NCBI GenBank assembly: GCA_958299035.1
Contig: CATQJL010000316.1
Location: 40,164,025-40,228,024 of the forward strand
DNA length: 64,000 nt
Direction of reading: 5' to 3'
DNA from: Cylicocyclus nassatus
Lineage: Eukaryota > Nematoda > Chromadorea > Rhabditida > Strongylidae
This document shows, one piece after another, positions 1 to 11,909 of this stretch (positions are counted from its first letter, which is position 1; each line of letters starts with the position of its first letter). The notes under the pieces were generated by a model. The model was not told where the DNA came from and did no database searches. It worked only from the letters and a program-made list of their open reading frames with translations. A program made the position numbers and the translations under genes.

Positions 1-755
1 GATATTTGAACCTTCACTGCTGAGACCCTTTCTCTAAACTATCGGAGATATGCGTGTAGGGAGAGCACAAAATCGTGACGATGCGCGGCCGCGCGTCGCG
101 TACATAGTTCGCGTTTTCTTGGACACATCTTTGCTCGAATGGTTTTTGCACATATGACCAGTAGCGTACCCAGGATTCTCGTTCGGGGAGGAGGGGTGGG
201 GGGGGAGGGAACGACAAAAATTTTCTTCTGATTAAGGAGCGTGGCGTTAGCCACACACTTCGAAAGTAATTTTGGGACACTCCAAAATTTTTTCGGGTCC
301 CTAACCTCGATTTGAGTAAAAACAAGTCACTTATACATCTATAATGCATTGAAGTAACCTTCAAAAATTACGCGACCTATGCTCAGGGGGGGGGAGGGAC
401 CCCCCCCCCCCCTTGGCACCCCCTGATGTATACCAGATAGCATTTACAAACTTGTGACTGAGCTAAGCATTAAGGTAATTTTTTTTTCGTTTTGTCTATC
501 CTCCTGTGGACGCTAAGACCGCAGTCAGATCCCGTCGCGATCCTATGAATCATCCACATGACGACAAGTTATTACACGGTTGTTAAATTTTGCTCAAACG
601 AACTTCAGAAACTGATTTTCTTGGTACTGAGAGGTGACCATTTTTTTAAAATCAAACACAGGCGATATGACACCAAATTTTACATACAACAGGCATACAG
701 CAGGTTTTCATTTGTGCCACCATGTGTAGTGGTCTATGGCAGTGAATCATCTCCG
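1..755. other. no gene recognised; G/C homopolymer runs
   Basis: No coding exon or named repeat was recognised. There is a G-rich run near 185-212 and an adjacent G-run/C-run pair near 386-412, which can form a hairpin or G-quadruplex and is a likely spot for consensus errors. Short open frames here show no family motif. Confidence 0.4.
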
Positions 756-1000
756 AAACCTAGTCTTCTTGCACGATCCTCCGTCTGCTTTTTACTAGAA
801 TCTCTTGAAAATGACTTCGGAAGAGTCTGTACACTACAGGCAGTAAGCAGATAAGGCGATGGTTGCCAAAATCACGGGTCTTTTTCCATACACCAACACG
901 GTTTTCCTGGTTTTCCAGCCATCCTGGAACCTTGCCTTCCAACACCGTATAAAGAGCCTCGTAAAAGTCTTGGTGAGAACGGCCAAGGGACCCTTCAAGC
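756..1000 (-). pseudogene. RTE-type LINE reverse transcriptase fragment
   Basis: Read on the minus strand, this fragment resembles the start of the reverse transcriptase domain of RTE-clade non-LTR retrotransposons. A segment with VPGW...W, then KK...DFGNHRLICLLPVVYRLF, matches in order the family pattern KVP.QW, KKGD...NYRPICLLSVVYKLF. Known: this is the finger/palm region upstream of the YADD catalytic box. The fragment lacks the catalytic box, the endonuclease and the C-terminus, and key residues are altered (NHR for NYR), so it is a dead remnant. The open frame runs on to 1116, but upstream of about 1000 the similarity fades. Confidence 0.55.
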
Positions 1001-1808
1001 CCTCCAATTTTCGGGACTGAGTGATGTACGAATTTCCATCGAGATGATAGCAAGACGAATCTTGAGAGAAGGAACCGATAATGCAAGGATTCTACTTCAC
1101 ATGACATAGAAGGCATGGCTGTCCAAGGACTATGAGAAAGTCCTGGACAACTTTCTCCATTACCATCGGTTAGCAGTTACTTTTTCGCCGGATGGAGAAA
1201 TACGGCCGAGTGTCAAGTTGATGACTTATGCGGGCGCTGCGTATGCTACCTCCGGCCTGCACGACCTCATCAGGTACTGCTGCTGCAGCTCTTACCTTTT
1301 GCAAGCCTTTCATTAGCCCCAAACATTTTTCATTGGATCTAGCAATTTTTCCATTTCTATACACTCTAGACCTTTTTTCCGTATTGAGAAACCCAGAAAG
1401 GGGCTCAAAAAACTCCGTCTTAAGAAGGGGCGAAACGGAATTTTTAGCAGATGTTGAACTCACACATTTACTCCTTCCTGTCAGTTTCATAAAAAGTGGA
1501 ACGAAAGACGCAATAAATGTTTCTATGTAAAAATTCGCAACAGCGGCGATATGAATAGTATTCTACCGAAGTGTGAACAATGTCTCTATGGTATTCTCTA
1601 CCTGTTTCCAGGTCCGAAATCTGGAGGGCAGCTTTCGCGGTCAGCTAAACTCGGATATTGCCTGCCCTGTTCCTCTTTAATCCATAGGTTCATTGTAACG
1701 TTTTGAAGCTCCTTTCGCGTCAAAAAAACTGACGATTTTGTATGCGTAGCCTTTTTTGTAGTTCCTCTCCAAAATACAGAAAACCTCAAGTTCCCCTTTG
1801 TTAGTCTG
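1001..1808. other. no gene recognised; possible decayed coding fragment on +
   Basis: The plus strand at about 1035-1275 reads as protein-like sequence (around FSPDGEIRPSVKLMTYAG) interrupted by a TAG and ending at a possible GT donor. I do not recognise the family. The remaining bases show no clear feature. Confidence 0.25.
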
Positions 1809-2583
1809 TCTAGAACGAATGCGGTGCAGGAGGGACCAAAAGCCTGCCGCCTATAGCCGTAGAAAATAATTAGAGCGCGAGCGCTGTGGAGAAAAATTTG
1901 GCAAGGATTCAGAAAAACTTGGCAAGGAAATCCATAAGAAACAAACCCTTACAACTCTTCTTGGAATCAACTTTAAAGGATACGAAGACCAAATTTGAAA
2001 TCAGTGTTGAAATGTGCATTTTCCACTAATACGTCTACCGATAGATAAACAACTCTGTCTCGCACTCGAGTTCTGTTTTTACCAAAAACTGAGCAGCCTT
2101 CAAAATTCACCATTGCAAAGTGAGGATTTTCAAGTCTTGCTGTGTGAAAGATTTTGAGTGAATTTTTCAGTGAAATTCCTGGATACGAAGTTGAAAGTAG
2201 GGAGTGGTAATCAGAAATAATGTTGACTAAGTCGCACGTGAAGAACTTCTGCTATTGTGTACAACCTTGAAAGGATTATCGACGTAGTTTCAATGGCGAA
2301 TCCTACGAAATCTCCAGTGTCAAAATCTAAAATTAGAATAGGTTTGAATTTATGTAACAAAAAGTTCCTATAATGAATAAGGAAGTTGATTTTCTTACAA
2401 TTCCAAGTTTTCACTTACTCTTAGGCCTCTAAACCTTCCAATTTGCATCACAAATCTGTCTTTCAAATTTTCAATTTCCTTGAATCCTTGTCAAAATATT
2501 CTCCGCAACGCTCGCGCTCTTGATTACCTCCTGCAGATACAGATGGCAGCTCTTTGGTTGCTCCTGCTACACCACCGTCTAGA
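1809..2583. mobile_element. Foldback/TIR repeat, family A copy 1
   Basis: The two ends are imperfect inverted repeats. The left end reads TCTAGAACG...GTGCAGGAGGGACCAAAAG, then GAGCGCGAGCGCTGTGGAGAA. The right end reads as the reverse complement (TTCTCCGCAACGCTCGCGCTC ... CTGC ... TCTAGA). Related copies occur at 5375-6812 and 63,300-64,000, sharing the inner block with AGAAACAAACCCTTA. No transposase is present, so it is a non-autonomous element. The superfamily is not assigned because no target duplication could be fixed. Confidence 0.6.
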
Positions 2584-3216
2584 ACATATGCAACAGTGAC
2601 CGTCAAGGCTTGGAGTGATCACATCTGGATTTTTGATGTTCGATTTGGATTGTTAGCTATGATAAAAAAACCAAAGTTCACGATTAAACTCTCGTTGACA
2701 AGATGCCCTACGCCGTCGCCACCTCCTCTACTGGTGTTATGCTCTTCTTCGATACTGAATTCGGTATTCAAGTTGTGGTGTCCCGATTAGTCCGATGACG
2801 GTACTTGATTTTTCTTGCATCATCAGTTTTCGGTAGATGCGTTCAATGTTTACTGTGTTGTTAGTGCAGACCATAGTTGCGATAGGAGGATTAATGGATC
2901 TTACCCCCTTTACTTTGAGGCCGAATTCCGGATGACCTTCTTCACCTGTGGCTCAGACTAGTATTGAACCTTAAGAATATAAGATGAAAACCGTTGCTAA
3001 AAAATTTTAGAAGCTGAGTACCTCAAAAACAAGTACACTCACGGATTTGCAAAAAAGTACGGTATTTATGTTTATTCATATCATTTACTTATTTAAAAAA
3101 AGCCTTTACAGAAGCACAATCTCTTTTTGAGCGTCAATAAATACGTGTCTAAGCGTTACAGTTCCATGAAAATTATCGATCTTATTTTATTAATATAGTC
3201 AATACTTCTCAGTATT
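2584..3216. other. no gene recognised
   Basis: AT-rich sequence with no motif, splice pattern or repeat that I can support. Confidence 0.4.
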
Positions 3217-3609
3217 AAAGGCAGCGGCTCGGCAGAATGACAACTATGGGATGTTCATCGTTCTCGGTTCTTCTGGATGAGCTAAGTGCAATACTGTGCT
3301 TTGCAGCTTCAAAAGATATCAATAACCTGCTTCTCCAGACGTGAAAGCGCTGTTTGAGGGCGGATCGCGTAATTGCCCTCTAGAGCGCGACTGGCTCGTA
3401 AGTGGAGATATTGTACCCACCGTACTCATGAGCCAATCGCGCTCGAGAGGGCAATTACGCGGTCCGCCCTCAAGCAGCGCTTTTCACGTCTTTAAAAGCG
3501 GGTTATTGATATCTTTTGAAGCTGCAGCACAGTCTTGGACTTAGCTCATCCAGGGGAACCGAGAATGATAAATATCCCAAAGTTGCCATTCTGCCGAGCC
3601 GCTGCCTTT
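3217..3609. mobile_element. Foldback (long inverted repeat) element
   Basis: A near-symmetric palindrome centred near 3413. The left arm begins AAAGGCAGCGGCTCGGCAGA and the right arm ends with its reverse complement. Internal blocks such as AAAAGATATCAATAACC, GGGCGG and GCAATTACGC are also mirrored. Arms are about 190 bp with a short unpaired centre. No coding capacity is visible. This is a foldback MITE; superfamily unknown. Confidence 0.75.
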
Positions 3610-4545
3610 GAAGCTTCAATTCTTTCGAGTATACTGCAACGAGGACCTTCTACGATTGTAAGCTCTCCAAATTGTAAGAGGACGTCCTGCAAGGCACCTC
3701 TCCAGGCATTATCGTTGAAAATGTAGAAATACTCGTCAGAATTTCTCATTTTTTTTCTGAAAAAGTTTACCATTTCTTTGATATGCATACTAAAACGTAC
3801 CAGTCATGTACTTTCCAGAATATAATAATATAGTATTAGTGGCAATTGCGTCCAGTGCGACTTCTATAAAAAATTTCTTTACCTCGCTCTGAGGAGCAGA
3901 GTGAGGATTATTTCTCCATTTTTATGTTCAGCCGCCTTGAAGGCATCATTGCCATGCTATCTCAAAGGCGGTGTTTTCTTGTGAGCACTATATCCTTCAC
4001 GAGTCGGACTATTTCTTAAATAAAAATATTGGAAAAACAAGAGAGTGGTACTCCCTAAGAGACTCACTCTCTTTTTCTTCTCAACTAAGTTTTCTAAAAA
4101 GTTCACTGTGTCCTCAAGGTTCCAGCAAAGTGCTTGTCCTGTTTTGCATAATTCCTCAAAAACATAACTATTTAATTGCTATTATCATCAAAATCAATAT
4201 CAGACAGAAAATTGAGTAAGACCATGACTTCCATGAAAACAAAGAGAACTGCAAGTATTGCTCATCAGCCACTCTTCCACTAAAAGTTTTTACTCAAGGA
4301 ATCATGTTAAGCGCTCAATAATGTGCCAAAAGGCCGCTGTTTACATTTTTTTACGTTGCATGGACATCTGTCATTCAGCGGCAAACTTTGATAACAACTG
4401 AGTTATAGTTGATAGTTGCGATGAGCATCAAGGACATGTCATTCAAAGTTTTATTTTTCGCAGTGCATGCACATTTTCTGTCACTTAGCGGCACCACCTT
4501 GACAATAAGTGCGAGTGATAGTTTCGATAAATTGAGGACACAAAA

Positions 4546-5184
4546 TCAGTTGATATATGGAGTGCATAAAATCCCTCATATCTCGCGGTACAGAAGACCT
4601 AAATCATTCGAAAAAAAAGTCGACGATCTACGTCGATTTTCCATAATCTCAGCTTTCGAATGATTTAGTGTTAGGTCTCTTTTGCTTACCGGCTTTGAAA
4701 GCACTTGCTCCGGTAACCGATAAAAGCCAATACATTGGGGAAGCTGGGTGGAGCAAGCTAATATTAAATATCTCCACCCCAGTTTTGAAAACTGAAAAGT
4801 TTTTCTTCCCAGCAATCTAGATACCCTTCGAAGCTCAGGAAAAGGAGGTCAGACGAAGACTGTCGACTTCCTTTTAGCCCCCCTCTACGGAAGGATACCC
4901 TGCATTTTATCTGAAATCATGTCCATTTTAGCAAATTTCTGCTAAACGAAGACTAATCACTGCTGATATATATATATATCTATATATATATCTAAGTTAC
5001 AGAGCAATTATCCATTAACAAACTAGACCGTCGACGTTCCCGTAGCATTCATTTGGAGGGCAGAAAGAGGACAAATAACCAGTTGATATATGCAGTACAT
5101 AAAATTCCTCATACTTCGCGGCACAGAAGCCTAGAATAAAGTAGATGGTCTACGTCCATTCAACATGATCGCAGCTTTTAAATG
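4546..5184. repeat. Diverged direct repeats of about 105-120 bp
   Basis: The block at about 4546-4665 (CAGTTGATATATGGAGTGCA ... CTCGCGGTACAGAAG ... CGACGATCTACGTCGATTTTC) recurs at about 5080-5184 with substitutions. Between them lies a TA microsatellite (about 4966-4993). The 4546 copy also contains a short internal inverted repeat around AATCATTCGAA/TTCGAATGATT. No coding potential is seen. Confidence 0.5.
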
Positions 5185-5374
5185 GTATGTATCTTTTTGG
5201 GGCATTTTGCTTTCAGGGCCCACTTATCCCCTTCACCTTACAGGGATGGGAGCAGCAGAGACCCCCTTCACCTGGAGATGGCCCGGCCCCCTATCCCACC
5301 TATGGTGCAGACTGCATTTCCCTCTTTGTCAACGAACAAAACCTAAAAGAAAATTCAGGATCTATAAAAATTGA

Positions 5375-6812
5375 ATAATATAAAGACATCCATCAGAAAC
5401 AAACCCTTATAAATCTGCATACAAGGGAATGGTCAAAGGTCGAAGCGGCTAAACCAGACAAGCTGCATACCATTAGATGCAGCATAAAACGCTGACTTTG
5501 AATCTGTCATCCTTATCTGCTTATCAATTTTGTGGAAGAAGTTATAGGGCATTATGAGCCATTATATTGCTAAGAAATGCGTGCAAAGTCCAAATTTGGT
5601 CGTGCAAGCCATGTCCGGCTAAATGCTGGGCCAAGACATGCAGCAAGATCGCTTTGTCTAACCTGTACCCATAAGTGAGCTAAATGGGCAATATTGGGCT
5701 TATTTAGTCTTTATATGGAATTTTTTTAGCAATAAAAGGTTCATATCTTCGTCTACAAAAGTGATAAGCAGCTAAGGAAGATAGATCTGAAGTCAGCGTT
5801 TTATGCTGCATTTAATGGTATGCATCTTGTATAAATTGGCCAGTTCGATATTTGACCATTCCCTTGTTAGAAGTAGCTTTGAAAAATGTGAAATACAAAT
5901 TTGGAATCAGCTGTGAAAGTCGCATTTTTCATTGTGCGCCTACGGTGTAAATAAACAGCTTTTCTCACTATTTTAGCTAAATTCTCAACAAAGAACAAGA
6001 AAGTATTTCAGATGAAGTGAAATTTTGAAAAACATCATTAGCAATCGAGGAATCTCAGGTTCAGTGTGAAGAAGGGGTTTGAGTGGAACTTCACCGGGAT
6101 TTTTGGAATTTCATTTAAATTTGAAAGTAGCGAATAGTGCCAATCAGGGGGTAAAGTTGACTAAGTTGAGTCCTGATGAACTTCAGCTGTAGTATGCAAC
6201 CTCGAAAGTGTTGCCGACACAGATTCATTGCCATTTCTAGGAATTCTCACAAAATTCCCAGTTAAGAACTAACATAAGTTATGAGAAGACGAACTGCAAA
6301 TTACACTTTAACACAAGCCTTCAGATGTTTTTCTACGATTATCAACTGTAATTTGGTTGAATTACTTAAGACGAAAACTGCTCTCAATCCTTAAAAAAAT
6401 AAACTAAAAAAATACAATAACTCCGAAAAAAAAAACACGGTTTCATTTGAAAAAAATGAAACTTCAAATTTCAATTTGAAGTTTCATTTTTTTTTCAACT
6501 TCAAAATTTCACGATGACAAGTGAGTATTTTCTACAAAACAATTTTTTTCACTAATACAGTGTAAAATTTTGACTCACTACTACGCCCAAATGAGACTTT
6601 CAATGCTGATCACAGACTTCTGTTTTATATCTTTCAAAGTATTCTTCGTAAACTTATAAGGGTTTATTTCCAATTAATATCCTTGCCAAATTTTCCTACA
6701 CCGTTGCCAAAATCTTCTCCACAGCGCTCGCCCTTCTATTTGTCTCCCTCGGTTACAGACGACCCTTGGCTCCTCCTGCACCCCCCCCCCCGTCAACGTC
6801 TCTTCAATTTTC
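5375..6812. mobile_element. Family A repeat copy 2, left-truncated and interrupted
   Basis: The left side starts inside the family (CATCCATCAGAAACAAACCC) and lacks the outer terminal repeat. The right side keeps the full inverted terminus (CCAAATTTTCCTACACC, then CTTCTCCACAGCGCTCGCCC, then GGCTCCTCCTGCACC, followed by a C run). It is longer than copy 1 mainly because another foldback element (5422-5866) is inserted in it. Confidence 0.55.
5422..5866. mobile_element. Foldback element nested in family A repeat
   Basis: The terminal inverted repeats read CAAGGGAATGGTCAAA at the left and TTTGACCATTCCCTTG at the right, with further mirrored blocks (GCATACCATTAGATGCAGCA / TGCTGCATTTAATGGTATGC and GCATAAAACGCTGACTT / AAGTCAGCGTTTTATGC). 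The sequence outside both ends aligns with the uninterrupted family A copies at 1.9 kb and 63.7 kb, so this is an insertion. There is no coding capacity. Confidence 0.65.
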
Positions 6813-7637
6813 TCAGCTAACCATTGATTACCGCTTTTATATGCTCGACGGAGATTTATGGAAAACGCTAGAGAGGTTTATTTTCTTTAGAGTGGCGCGT
6901 AACAGCTCAGGGTCCTCAAGCAGCACAGCGTACGCAAGTGGCAAACTCGGAAGTGGTTGCATACACTTGCTTTGTACTCATCGCGGCCGCTTACCATAGC
7001 TGTGCTGTCTGTTCGAATCCCGATCATTTAGTCGGAAGCGTTACGCAAGGAATCCCAATTATGGCAACTATGTCACCACCCTAAATCACCCTAAAATCTT
7101 CTCACTCATATTTTCAAGATTGTGACGTATAACGTGGTAGGCCGGTAGTTCTGGCACCATCCACCGAGATTTTCGACTCCAACGTTTTTGTCGTTTCGGG
7201 GCCTTCTCATGCTCCTGAATCTGAAGTCAATAATCCGCGAAAACTCCGACAATCCGATTTCCGAAGAACTAGCTATGCGGGTTCTCCAAAAATGGGCGAG
7301 CAAGGATGGGTGAGAAGGATTACTGGATGGCGGCGGTCCCGCCAAGGGGACCTCATGCTTCTTCGTAATGTAGAAGCGGTTTTCCCTCTTCCGAAGCTTC
7401 TGCGTCGCGGACATTGATTTGATAGAGAGTTCTACTATCGTATGTTGCCAAAAGCTCAACACCCCTAAATTATGGTGGACGGTGCCTTTAACATTGCAAA
7501 AACTAACCAATTTTTAATGGCAATGCAGTTATTGCGAAATCTTTTGAAAAAAACATTACATCCTTTGTTACAGATAGGCATTGTTTGCCTTGCTGTATCT
7601 GAATCAGATGTTTCGTCTATCGCCGACGTTGCAAATT

Positions 7638-8580
7638 TTAGGTTGATGCAAAAATAATGAGCGTTTTTATTTGCTTGCTTTAACAAAGCAACCAGTCTCA
7701 ACCCAACAAAGGGTAAGGGGTACTGTTCGATAGAGCAAAGCAAGCTCTACAAGATGACACTCATGTCTTTGTGCCATGCTCGATCCACGGAGAGTTGGAA
7801 CTCAAAATCTAAAGATTTCCAAATGCCCAAAAAATCGAAAAAAATCAGATCTTCGTCCAAATAATTTCTACGAACCTCCCACTTGCTCACATCAATACTA
7901 TCGATACCTGATATCCATATGTGCGATTGCCGCATTTTTTCCTTGACTAGAAACTGAGAAAACGAAAATTTCCCTGATTTTCTTTAAGCAATGCTGAGCC
8001 GTTTTTGCACATGTAGTTCTATACTGCAAGCCTAGGTGAGCGTAACGGTTTTCAGCCTATTTCGAGCGGTACTTTTCGAGAAATGTCGATTTTAGCACTG
8101 AAACTGAAACGAAAAAATCCGAATTCGTTATTTTTCGAAAACTATCGCTTGGAATGGGCTGAAAATCTACAGTTATGCTTACCTAGGCTTGTAATATAGA
8201 ACTACATATGCAAAAACGGCTCAGCATTGCTTTGAGAAAATCAGGGAAATTTTCGTTTTCTCAGTTTCTAGTCAAGGAAAAAATACGGCAATCGCACATA
8301 TGGATATCAGATATCGATAGTATTGATGTGAGCAAGTGGGAGGTCCGTAGAAATTATTTGGACGAAGATCTGATTTTTTTCGATTTTTTGGGCATTTGGA
8401 AATCTTTAGATTTTGAGTTCGAACTCTCCGTCGATCGAGCATGGCGCAAAGACATGAGTGTCATCTTGTAGAGCTTGCTTTGCTCTATCGAACAGTACCC
8501 CTTACCCTTTGTTGGGTTGAGACTGGTTGCTTTGTTAAAGCAAGCAAATAAAAACGCTCATTATTTTTGCATCAATCTAA
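7638..8580. mobile_element. Mariner-type foldback MITE with long inverted arms
   Basis: The arms are about 440 bp and nearly identical, meeting near 8100. The left end reads TTAGGTTGATGCAAAAATAA and the right end is its reverse complement with one change. The start TTAGGTTGRTGCAAAA resembles mariner terminal repeats (for example Hsmar1/MADE1), and TA dinucleotides lie at the edges. The same roughly 60-residue open frame appears in both arms only because they are copies of each other. No transposase is present. A diverged partial relative lies at 33,190-33,480. Confidence 0.7.
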
Positions 8581-8670
8581 TATATGGTCTATAACACCTG
8601 GTTGAAATAAATAGAATTAATGCAAGGATTGAAGCAAACGAGTCTGGAAAAGTACAATATGCAATTTTCA

Positions 8671-8777
8671 GACACCTTTGAAGCGGTAAGTTGATCATGC
8701 TCCTTTATACTTTGGCTCAAGGCTTTTTCTTCAAGGCTTACCTATATCTGCTGCTCATCTTAAGCTTCATATCATGC
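8671..8777 (+). other. Candidate first exon (signal peptide) of the SCP/TAPS gene
   Basis: The sequence CAATTTTCAG just before 8671 is a good nematode (trans-)splice acceptor. An ATG at 8697 then opens a 27-codon frame whose second half is strongly hydrophobic (AYLYLLLILSFISC), ending at a GTAAGC donor at 8778. That fits a secretion signal for the downstream CAP-domain exons. Against it, this exon ends in phase 0 whereas the exon at 9869 appears to need one extra base, so an unseen small exon or a different donor would be required. Treat as a hypothesis. Confidence 0.3.
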
Positions 8778-9945
8778 GTAAGCGCCCAAAGTATAAGTAA
8801 GTCTTATCTATTTTTATCCGTAAATACTGACTTAGCATGATTCATAAGTGCATAGGATTTTGATCATAATGTTGAAAGCTAAATGAGTAAATTGAATGAT
8901 TTCAAAATAGCAAGTAATGTATTAGCGGCTTGCTTTGGAATTTAACTTATCACGACTCCACTATATGTTATGGCAGATGTCGCCGTCTCACACTGTGAAG
9001 CAACACCGCTAACCGCTGTTGATGCAAACGGATGTGTTTGTACGTCAAAGATAAATCCGCACATACAGCAAAAACGATTTCCGGTCGCATTTCTCCCTGA
9101 CAAGACCTCTGAAGTCTCTAGAAGCGCAGGTAAATAAAGTTTAGCGCGATGCAGCCATAAATAGAGCGATGTCCACAGGCAGATTTTGCAGTGGGAGACA
9201 ATAGAAATGATAAAAAATTGGTGCAATCCATGTTCTTGAGTAGATTTCACGAGAACCGCCTCAACGTAAGCAAATCAACTATGTTTACAGCTCACATCCC
9301 CTCTTTATTACAGCGAAATAGAAAAGCAGTGGTGCGCACTGCTAAGCAATGACGAACGTTAGGTTTCTCAAGAGCAAGGTAGTTACGATTGCGTGATTGC
9401 TAGGAAAGGAAGGGATCAAAGATAGTGGTGCAAGATTTCTTGCCTCCTACACTACTGAATCCAAACCAACTAGCTAAATACTATAGGATTAGCGAAATAC
9501 TCTAGATGTCTGTCTTGATAGGTGAAGGGTAGCATAAAACAGCTAAAAACTTGATGGTGTCGCATCCAGAGCTAATCTTAGTGGAAGAAAGGAATATCTT
9601 TTTTCAGAAGATAGTTGGGCTGATAAAGACAACAAAAATGGAGTCAGCATTTTGAGGAGATTGCTAGGGCATACCTTAGTCAAATAGTCGTCACGGTCAA
9701 CATTCTTTCATTGTTAGGCTAGATAAAGCAGAAGGACTCAAAAGGAACGAAATTGCAAAAATAATTTCCAAGTGAATATAGCCTAAATAAAATGTACTCT
9801 AATTCAAAAGGTTTTTGAATAAAACTTGGTTTCCCCAAAGATTTTCTTACCAAACGTTACATTTGCAGACTGCACGTCAAATGGTGTTGCACAGACAGAT
9901 GCCAACAGAGTAATCATGCTAAATGACCTAAACAGAGTTGGAAAT

Positions 9946-10034
9946 GAAGTTAAAACCTTCCTCTGTAATTTTTGGCAATGCCTTCGGCTACAGGAAGTAG
10001 CCGAAGGCATTGCCAAAAATTACAGAGGAAGGTT
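9946..10034 (+). repeat. Perfect 38-bp hairpin: snap-back insertion in exon A
   Basis: The left arm 9954-9991 is the exact reverse complement of 9997-10034, with a 5-nt loop (AGGAA). The right arm is genuine exon sequence coding VAEGIAKNYRGRL; the left arm is its inverted copy. The short direct repeat GAAGT at 9946-9950 and 9994-9998 bounds a 48-bp insert, so the reading frame is kept and 16 residues (KTFLCNFWQCLRLQEV) are added. This is the signature of a polymerase template switch, in the genome or during library amplification. Confidence 0.85.
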
Positions 10035-11909
10035 GCCATCAGCGCAGAACATGTATAAGTTGGTAAGACATTTTTCCAGCTCAATTATCAAGACTAGCAG
10101 AGATGAAAAGAATCAAAATACGAAAAGACGTATATTATGTTGGCCCTTAAGATGTTTATTCAGTTTTGAGTGCATCTGCTAAGCGACACTCGGGCATACT
10201 TGTTTTTGCCCAGTTGAGAAGTTTTTGAGATGTGAGTAAGCATCGAACTAACCTGATTTCATGAGTATAAGACGCACCTTTTTTGGTTTTAAGCGTGCCG
10301 CTCAGCCGCCTCGTTGTGTTTCGTAAAACGAGACTTATGCCGTACGGTACTCTCAGACTATACGCAGCATTGTAAATAATTTTTGGTCGCGAAGCCCTTC
10401 CGCGTTTCTGTGCTGTTCGATTTAAAAAAAATCCCCGCGTCCTGTAGCCTGAAATTAGGATAGTTGTGTGTGGCGGGACAAAGAGATCTTTGATGACGCA
10501 ACGGACAGGAGTGAAGGACAGAAACTTGTTGTTGATCTGAACATCTAGTACGGTTATAATATAGAGCGAATTATCTCACAATGCATTCAATGCAGTCAAG
10601 TTTTGTGCCACCTTTCTGCAGCGCAGATCTAACGTTGCAGAAGCTCGTCCATTAATCTACTTCACGACGCAGCGTTTTCACGATTTTTTTGCTGAAAAAT
10701 TCGAAAAGTGTAATTGATGTAATGTTCGGGCGCTAATCTGCAGCCTAAGGTGGCGCAGGCCTTGTAAAAAGCTGCGTTGTCGAGGAGGTAAAAACTTTGA
10801 GCTTGATCAAATTAATTAGGTTGTCTATACCGTCATCAAGCGTACGATAAAGATATTAAACTGTATCTATATTCAAGCAATACGATTGTGCCATGGAAAA
10901 GGAACTTCAAGAAGCAGTCGATAGGGTGGGCGGAAATACATTAGACAACAAGTATGCACAAAACTATATGAGGTAAGTTATCTCCAGAGACTTCAGGCAC
11001 TACTAAGACAATCAGGTAGGGGTCGGCGGTCACCGGAAAGTTCGCGTTGTTAACTCGCGCTACGTTCGCAGGTTTATAGTAGAGTGAAGATGCGCAATCA
11101 CGATGGTGCTTGTGGATTTCTTGCTTGCTCTAACTTTATATAGGTCGAAATAAAAAACCAGATTGGTCTTGAAAAACTCGTGGTCAGTTTTCTGTTATCT
11201 GCCAGCGGCGTGTGCGAAAAAGCAATCATCTACTATCCCGATCATCGCGCTCATTTCCGGCGACTGTCCGAGTGTTTGCTAGATGTTACGGTTTAGCGCA
11301 CCATGTCCGCATTGCTTGAAAATTCAGATCCTTATTGTTTTTGAAGAAGGCATTATACTGAAACTATAAGCATTAAGAGCATAACTTCAAGTTTGCTAAA
11401 AACTTTTTAAAGTCTTGGGTTAACGTCCAACAGAGGAAATTCTTGATGGCGTTTGTATGAAATCCTTTTATAGGATGAACAGAACTCTGCTAGTGAACAC
11501 AGCCGTCAATACTGTCAGTGCCATCTCTGTAGGAAACTGGTACGGACCTGTGTTACAGTATGGTATGAAAAATGATGCGATCAGCTACGATGATAAGCGC
11601 TTGCAGACGTTTGCGAATGTGAGTTGCATGAAATCCTACACTTTCGAGTTAACATTTTTGTTTTTGCGCCAGTTAATCTAGAAAAAGAAATAAATAGCTG
11701 GTCTATGCGAAAGCTACGAAGACTGCGTGCTATCTTAGGGATGATACAACTGCACAAGAAGTCTTCTACTCTTGTATATTCAATGCGTAAGGTTTTATTG
11801 CTTATGGGTCTGGGAGATGATGAAAAGTCGGTGTGTTTGCGCTAGGGTTTATAACAAGCAGGCTCGTACGAATTTTTTGTTTATGATTTAAGTAGGAGAA
11901 CAGATTATA

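Noticed and set aside
1035..1275. Possible exon on + (FSPDGEIRPSVKLMTYAG)
   Set aside because: A stop interrupts it, no family was recognised, and it neighbours a decayed RTE fragment. Kept only as a note.
7747..8471. Two matching 62-residue ORFs on opposite strands
   Set aside because: They lie in the two inverted arms of one MITE, so the match reflects the palindrome, not a gene family.
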